DNA of 9,430 bases from Candidatus Desantisbacteria bacterium CG1_02_38_46 (lineage in GTDB: Bacteria > Desantisbacteria > UBA1551 > UBA1559). The translations under genes and the position numbers were made by a program. A model generated the notes under the pieces. It did no database searches and was not told the DNA's origin. It saw nothing but the letters and a program-made list of their open reading frames with translations. The DNA lies in NCBI GenBank assembly GCA_001871015.1, contig MNUO01000096.1, forward strand, positions 1-9,430, written 5' to 3'. The stretch's first letter is position 1. Each line of letters begins with the position of its first letter. Below, in pieces: positions 5,683 to 9,430 of the stretch.

Positions 5683-5913
5683 TTGATTACTATTGTTCAA
5701 ATTTCAATTTTGGTTGTGGCTATTGCAATCCTTGTTCTGATTGTTTTTGCAATACCAATCCTGATTGATCTGCGCCGTATTACAAAGGAATGGAAAAAAA
5801 TTTCTGAAATTGCCGGGCTTGGCCTGGCACCAATAACCTGGGTTATATCCTTAGCTCTGGATATTTTCAAAAAACTGTTAGAGATTGGTGAGGAATCAAA
5901 AAAAGGCGAATAA
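5683..5913 (+). CDS. Small single-pass membrane protein, DUF948-like
   Basis: The 76-residue product begins with a strongly hydrophobic segment at about residues 3-28 (ISILVVAIAILVLIVFAIPI). It continues with LIDLRRITKEWKKISEIAG and a second, moderately hydrophobic or amphipathic stretch at about 48-65, and ends in a charged tail. N-terminal helix followed by a basic LRR-type stretch resembles DUF948 proteins, whose function is unknown; this copy is short. I chose TTG at 5683 because a near-perfect GGAGGTGA ribosome binding site lies at 5673-5680. The upstream in-frame TTG at 5671 overlaps that site and has none of its own. The gene is first after the consensus promoter and ahead of proS, so it should be well expressed. 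Its role is unknown. Confidence 0.7.
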   Translation: MITIVQISILVVAIAILVLIVFAIPILIDLRRITKEWKKISEIAGLGLAPITWVISLALDIFKKLLEIGEESKKGE

Positions 5914-5919
5914 TAAAAA

Positions 5920-5942
5920 TCAAACCTGAAGGTTTGAGTTAC
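5920..5942 (-). repeat. REP-like hairpin repeat, copy D
   Basis: Minus-strand orientation: GTAAC head, then TCAAACCT-TC-AGGTTTGA. It differs from copy C by one base in the 2-nt loop. It fills the space between the small membrane protein gene and proS, ending 8 bp before the proS ribosome binding site, and would fold in the proS leader. Confidence 0.8.
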
Positions 5943-5960
5943 ACACCTAAAGGAGGGGCT

Positions 5961-7667
5961 TTGAGGCGTAGTGAGTTTTTTCTGCCAACCTTGAAAGAAA
6001 TACCGTCTGACGCTGAGGTTTTAAGCCATCAGATGATGGTTCGTGGCGGTCTAATTCGCAGATTGGCAAGCGGAATATATTCATACCTTCCGCTCGGCTG
6101 GCGTGTGCTTCACAAAGTAATAAAAATTGTACGGGAAGAAATGGATGCCGCTGGCGGACAGGAAGTGCTTTTGCCGGCAATTCACCCAAAGGAATTATGG
6201 GACGAGTCAGGTCGATGGGAACTATATGGTGAAGATATGTTCCATCTTCTTGACCGACGAAAAAAGTCCTTCTGTCTCGCCCCCACGCATGAAGAAGCAA
6301 TTACAAATCTCGTCCGCAGTGAAGTTCGCTCTTACAGGGGCCTGCCGCTTCTCCTCTATCAAATCCAGACTAAATTCAGGGATGAACCCAGACCAAGATT
6401 CGGGATTGTGCGCTGCAGGGAATTCCTGATGAAAGACGCCTATTCTTTCCATAGAGATGAAAACAGCCTGCAGGAGACTTATAAGAAGGTTTACAATGCT
6501 TATGAAAAAATATTCAAACGCTGCGGGCTGGATTGTGAAATTGTGGAAGCAGACCCGGGTCTGATTGGCGGCGGACTCTCTCATGAATTTATGGTGCTTG
6601 CTCATAACGGAGAAGATGTGCTTGTGCTTTGCAAAAAATGTGGGTATAAAGCAAATGCGGACAAAAGAACAGATGATATATGCCAGGCTGGAAACACAAA
6701 GAAAAAACAGTCAAAAGAATTAAAAGAAGTGAAGACGCCAGGAATGACTACGATAGAACAGGTCTCAGAGTTTCTGAAAGTAGAGCCTTCCACACTAGTA
6801 AAAACACTCATTTACTTTGCAGATGAAAATCCTGTTGCAGTTCTGATTCCAGGAGACAGGGAAGTCAATGAGGCAAAATTGAAATCTAAGCTCGGTGCGA
6901 CGACCATAAATCTTGCATCTCCACAGCAAATTGAAAAACTCACAGGTGCTCCAGTTGGCTTCAGCGGTCCTGTGGGCCTGAAACTAAAAATGATTGCGGA
7001 TTACTCAATTTCCGGGATGGTTAGTTTTGTCACAGGTGCAAATAAAAACGATACTCATCTAATAAATGTAAACATTGACCGTGATTTCAAGATTGATGAA
7101 TTTGGTGATCTGAAAATAGCCATAGACGGTGACCCCTGCCCGAAGTGCGGAGGAACACTTGAAGTTAAAACCGGCATTGAACTTGGGCATACTTTTAACC
7201 TCGGTACCAGATACAGCGAATCTATGAAGGCAACATTTCTTGATGAAAATGGCAAAGAAAAATTAATGGTTATGGGCTGCTATGGAATTGGTGTAAGTCG
7301 GATAATTGCTGCAGTCATAGAGCAGCATAATGATGAAAATGGAATAATCTTGCCGATTTCCATCGCACCATTCCCTGTAACCATTCTTCCGCTAAATATG
7401 AACGACGAAAACCAGAAAACTTTAGCTGAAGATATCTATTCAGACTTACGGTTTGAGGGTATCGAAGTTTTGCTGGACGACCGCAATGAACCTGCCGGAG
7501 TCAAATTCAAGGATGCTGATTTAACAGGTATACCAATTAAGGTTATCCTGGGAGAAAAATCTCTAAAAGAAGGCAAAATAGAAATTCAGCTCCGCTCCAC
7601 CGGCGAGAAACTGAAGGTCGAAAAATCAAAACTGATAGACGAAGTTAAACGATTAATTAAAGTGTAG
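5961..7667 (+). CDS. proS: Prolyl-tRNA synthetase, bacterial type with editing domain
   Basis: This class II aminoacyl-tRNA synthetase charges tRNA-Pro with proline. From the chosen start it has 568 residues, close to the usual 565-575. Motif order is typical: RRLASGIYSYLPLG (33-46), LAPTHEEAIT (106-115), motif 2 around KFRDEPRPRFG (138-148), and then an inserted YbaK-like editing domain at about 225-390. That insert has VKTLI with Lys281 at the position known for hydrolysis of misacylated alanine, and GANKNDTHLINVN. CKKCG and CPKCG pairs border it. Motif 3 is MGCYGIGVSRI (438-448), and a C-terminal anticodon-binding domain follows. I chose TTG at 5961 because AGGAGGGG precedes it and FFLPTLKEIP follows at the expected distance. 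A TTG at 5934 lies inside repeat copy D. An intrinsic terminator follows the stop directly. Confidence 0.96.
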   Translation: MRRSEFFLPTLKEIPSDAEVLSHQMMVRGGLIRRLASGIYSYLPLGWRVLHKVIKIVREEMDAAGGQEVLLPAIHPKELWDESGRWELYGEDMFHLLDRRKKSFCLAPTHEEAITNLVRSEVRSYRGLPLLLYQIQTKFRDEPRPRFGIVRCREFLMKDAYSFHRDENSLQETYKKVYNAYEKIFKRCGLDCEIVEADPGLIGGGLSHEFMVLAHNGEDVLVLCKKCGYKANADKRTDDICQAGNTKKKQSKELKEVKTPGMTTIEQVSEFLKVEPSTLVKTLIYFADENPVAVLIPGDREVNEAKLKSKLGATTINLASPQQIEKLTGAPVGFSGPVGLKLKMIADYSISGMVSFVTGANKNDTHLINVNIDRDFKIDEFGDLKIAIDGDPCPKCGGTLEVKTGIELGHTFNLGTRYSESMKATFLDENGKEKLMVMGCYGIGVSRIIAAVIEQHNDENGIILPISIAPFPVTILPLNMNDENQKTLAEDIYSDLRFEGIEVLLDDRNEPAGVKFKDADLTGIPIKVILGEKSLKEGKIEIQLRSTGEKLKVEKSKLIDEVKRLIKV

Positions 7668-7669
7668 TG

Positions 7670-7693
7670 GCAGAGTTCACTCTGCTTTTTTTT
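7670..7693 (+). terminator. Intrinsic terminator after proS
   Basis: GCAGAGT (7670-7676) pairs exactly with ACTCTGC (7679-7685) around a 2-nt loop, followed by eight T (7686-7693). It starts two bases after the proS stop codon. The T run touches the ribosome binding site of the next gene, so downstream genes depend on read-through or on an unseen promoter. Confidence 0.82.
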
Positions 7694-7702
7694 AAGGACA
7701 CA

Positions 7703-8251
7703 GTGAAACCTTCCAGATATTCTTTTATCTCAATTTTAATCTCAATTTTAATCTGGGGCTATGCTTACCCCTTCCCTGCTGATGTCACACCTTTGAATGA
7801 TGCCAGCTATTTCAAAACTGTGAATTCTATGCTGGCAAAAGCACAAAAATCTATTTATGTGATAATGTATAGGGCAACATATTATGAAAAATATCCTGAC
7901 AGCCCGTCGAACAAACTTATAATTTCTCTTATTGCAGCAAAAAAGCGTGGCGTGGATGTGAGCGTGATTCTTGATAAACCCTATAAAAATGAGAAGACTG
8001 ACAACAAAACAAACGAGAAAATAGCAAGCATTCTTTCCAGTGGCGGCGTAAAGGTATATTTTGATTCAGAAGAAATTACAACCCATTCAAAACTTATCAT
8101 TATTGATAATCGGTATGTAATCATTGGCAGCACAAATTGGTCTTATCATGCCCTTAGTAAAAATAATGAAACGAATGTGCTCATTGATTCAGAACAACTC
8201 GCAAAAGAATATATCAAATATTTTGAAGAACTTGCAAGTCTTTGTAAATAA
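7703..8251 (+). CDS. Exported phospholipase D-like protein with one HKD motif (Nuc type)
   Basis: The 182-residue product opens with a signal peptide: MKPSRYS, a hydrophobic core ISILISILIWG and a probable cleavage region near AYPFPAD. The mature part has SIYVIMYRATYY, a segment KLIISLIAAKKRGVDVSVILD, and a single HKD motif, THSKLIIID with His128, Lys130 and Asp135, then GSTNWSYHAL and NNET. Small one-motif PLD proteins such as the Nuc endonucleases act as dimers and cleave phosphodiester bonds, often DNA. Nuclease or lipase specificity cannot be told from sequence. I chose GTG at 7703 with AAGGA at 7694-7698. The in-frame GTG at 7667 would translate through the terminator and put twelve residues before the signal peptide. 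The next gene begins 18 bp downstream. Confidence 0.85.
   Translation: MKPSRYSFISILISILIWGYAYPFPADVTPLNDASYFKTVNSMLAKAQKSIYVIMYRATYYEKYPDSPSNKLIISLIAAKKRGVDVSVILDKPYKNEKTDNKTNEKIASILSSGGVKVYFDSEEITTHSKLIIIDNRYVIIGSTNWSYHALSKNNETNVLIDSEQLAKEYIKYFEELASLCK
7727..7750 (+). repeat. Tandem 12-bp duplication in the signal peptide coding region
   Basis: ATCTCAATTTTA occurs twice in succession (7727-7738 and 7739-7750), followed by ATCT. It encodes the repeated ISIL of the hydrophobic core, so its length is in frame. Confidence 0.85.
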
Positions 8252-8269
8252 TAGGGACTTAGAAAAATT

Positions 8270-9238
8270 ATGAAATATGCTATCGGGGTAGACCTTGGCG
8301 GTACAAATATTGTCACAATTCTGATGAATGAAAAAGGTAAAATTATAGCGAGGAATAAAAGAACAACTGAGGGATGGAAAGGAAAGAACCATGTCCTGAA
8401 AAGAATGGCAGAAGGGATAGAGACAGTCTTAGAGAATCAAAGAGACAAAGAGACAAAGAGACAAATTGTGGGAATTGGAATAGGGACACCTGGATTGGTT
8501 GACTTTGATAAGGGCATAGTTTATGAAGCACCCAACATTCCAAATTGGGACAATGTGCATATCTCAAGAATTTACAGAAAAAAATTCGGTATTCCGGTTT
8601 TTCTGGAGAACGATGCAAATTCAGCTGCATTAGGAGAATGGTGGATTGGAGCAGGTAAAGGAACCAGGCATATGATATGTCTTACTCTTGGCACAGGAAT
8701 TGGAGGAGGAATAATAATTGACGGAAAGGTTTATCACGGTGCAAACGGTTATGCAGGAGAACTGGGACATATCTTTCTTTCCTTTGACGGACCGAAATGC
8801 GGCTGCGGAAACCCCGGATGCATGGAAGCATACGCCTCAGCAATCGGAATAATTAGAAGAACAAAGGAATTGTTGAAAAAGAATAAGGGAAGTCTCATAT
8901 ACAAACTGGTGGAAGGAAATTTAAGAAAAATCACTCCTGCTATAATTACACAGGCTGCACACAAAGGCGATAAACTTGCTATTAAAATCTGGAAGGATAC
9001 AGGATACTATCTGGGCTGCGGTATCGCCAGTTATGCTAATATTTTCAATCCGGAAATAGTAGTGCTCACAGGTGGAATGACCGGTGCATGCAGTCTGTTG
9101 TTCAAACCGATGTGGAAAACAGTGCGAAAGCGCGCATTCAAGGGAGCAATTAAAAATTTGAAAATTTTGCCTGGGAAAATTCCTGATGATGCAGGTGCAG
9201 TTGGCGCAGCCAAAACTGCGTTTCAGCGTACTATGTAG
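8270..9238 (+). CDS. ROK-family sugar kinase, probable glucokinase
   Basis: The likely reaction is phosphorylation of glucose to glucose 6-phosphate with ATP in the cytoplasm. The 322-residue protein has the N-terminal phosphate-binding motif IGVDLGGTNI (5-14), GIGIGTPGLVD (68-78), catalytic Asp115 in ENDANSAALGE, a second phosphate loop LTLGTGIGGG (138-147), and GYAGELGH (160-167). The ROK zinc motif is CGCGNPGCMEAYAS with Cys177, Cys179 and Cys184, and His167 is the fourth ligand. GGM (268-270) near the end is typical. All key residues of glucokinase-type ROK proteins are present and no DNA-binding domain precedes them, so it is an enzyme and not a ROK repressor. Fructokinase or N-acetylhexosamine kinase cannot be excluded. 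An 8-bp triplet repeat lies in the coding region near residues 57-64. The ribosome binding site is weak (AGGGA, distant). Confidence 0.9.
   Translation: MKYAIGVDLGGTNIVTILMNEKGKIIARNKRTTEGWKGKNHVLKRMAEGIETVLENQRDKETKRQIVGIGIGTPGLVDFDKGIVYEAPNIPNWDNVHISRIYRKKFGIPVFLENDANSAALGEWWIGAGKGTRHMICLTLGTGIGGGIIIDGKVYHGANGYAGELGHIFLSFDGPKCGCGNPGCMEAYASAIGIIRRTKELLKKNKGSLIYKLVEGNLRKITPAIITQAAHKGDKLAIKIWKDTGYYLGCGIASYANIFNPEIVVLTGGMTGACSLLFKPMWKTVRKRAFKGAIKNLKILPGKIPDDAGAVGAAKTAFQRTM
8441..8464 (+). repeat. Three tandem copies of an 8-bp unit inside the ROK kinase gene
   Basis: AGAGACAA is repeated three times without a gap (8441-8448, 8449-8456, 8457-8464). It encodes QRDKETKRQ in a surface-like charged stretch. 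The unit length is not a multiple of three, so gain or loss of one copy would shift the frame. Confidence 0.85.
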
Positions 9239-9249
9239 TAAGGGATTAT

Positions 9250-9430
9250 ATGCTATTTTCTTTCTTAGCATTAATATTTTTTACTCTATTTGGATTATTT
9301 TTTAAGTGGAGCTCCTATAAAAAATGCAATCCGATTGCCGTAAACACTACTACACTATTCTTCGCCAGTCTTACAGCTATCTTTTTCTTTATAATCGGCT
9401 CATATCAGTACAACGTTAAGGTTGGACTAT
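9250..9430 (+). CDS. Multi-spanning membrane protein, DMT/EamA transporter-like, N-terminal part
   Basis: A reading frame opens at ATG 9250 after AAGGGA and runs off the right edge, giving 60 residues. It encodes a hydrophobic first helix (LFSFLALIFFTLFGLFF), a short polar segment KWSSYKKCNPIAVNTTT, a second helix (LFFASLTAIFFFIIG), then SYQYNVKVGL. Short helices at this spacing with the CNPIAVN-type loop are typical of the start of drug/metabolite transporter family proteins. It begins 12 bp after the ROK kinase stop, suggesting a sugar or metabolite carrier that acts with the kinase. The identification is limited to the first two helices. Confidence 0.6.
   Translation, partial: MLFSFLALIFFTLFGLFFKWSSYKKCNPIAVNTTTLFFASLTAIFFFIIGSYQYNVKVGL

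Noticed and set aside
5934-5960. Upstream TTG start for proS
   Set aside because: It lies inside hairpin repeat D and has no ribosome binding site, while TTG at 5961 follows AGGAGGGG and matches the usual protein start.
5947-6605. Overlapping minus-strand ORFs opposite proS
   Set aside because: They are antisense to a well-conserved gene with all motifs intact, and their products show no domain.
7667-7702. Upstream GTG start for the PLD-like gene
   Set aside because: It would translate the terminator hairpin and T run and place an odd extension before a clear signal peptide.

Overview
This is a bacterial window of low to moderate GC. Translation starts are often GTG or TTG behind strong GGAGG-type ribosome binding sites, and promoters are close to the sigma-70 consensus. 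Every recognisable product is a bacterial family: ISL3 transposase, PIN and BrnT toxin-type proteins, DUF502, compact glucan phosphorylase, pyruvate kinase, bacterial-type ProS with an editing domain, ROK kinase. The phylum cannot be fixed from the sequence. The mixture of REP-like hairpins, toxin-antitoxin remnants and non-ATG starts suggests an environmental, perhaps uncultivated, bacterium, but that is inference.

Left edge (1-427). The 5' part of an ISL3-like insertion sequence on the minus strand runs off the window. Its outer end is placed near 273. It carries its own promoter (213-241) and a hairpin (183-211) that covers the transposase ribosome binding site. It appears to have inserted seven codons into an older minus-strand gene whose promoter remains at 360-387.

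Minus-strand cluster (428-5413). In transcription order these are: a promoter at 5386-5413, a truncated brnT-like remnant, a DUF502 membrane protein, a compact alpha-glucan phosphorylase, pyruvate kinase, a 64-65 residue unknown protein and a PIN-domain protein. The last two overlap by 4 bp and look like a toxin-antitoxin type pair. Phosphorylase and pyruvate kinase are 3 bp apart and join glycogen breakdown to the last step of glycolysis.

Divergent region (5386-5670). Two promoters point away from each other. Between them lie a large imperfect hairpin and three REP-like 23-bp hairpin repeats. A fourth copy lies in front of proS.

Plus-strand cluster (5625-9430). A fully consensus promoter with an extended -10 reads into a small membrane protein (DUF948-like), then proS. 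An intrinsic terminator follows proS directly. Beyond it are a secreted single-HKD phospholipase D-type protein, a ROK-family glucokinase and the beginning of a multi-spanning membrane protein resembling DMT/EamA transporters. Together the two arms carry enzymes for glucose 1-phosphate release, glucose phosphorylation and pyruvate formation. No CRISPR array, tRNA or rRNA was seen.
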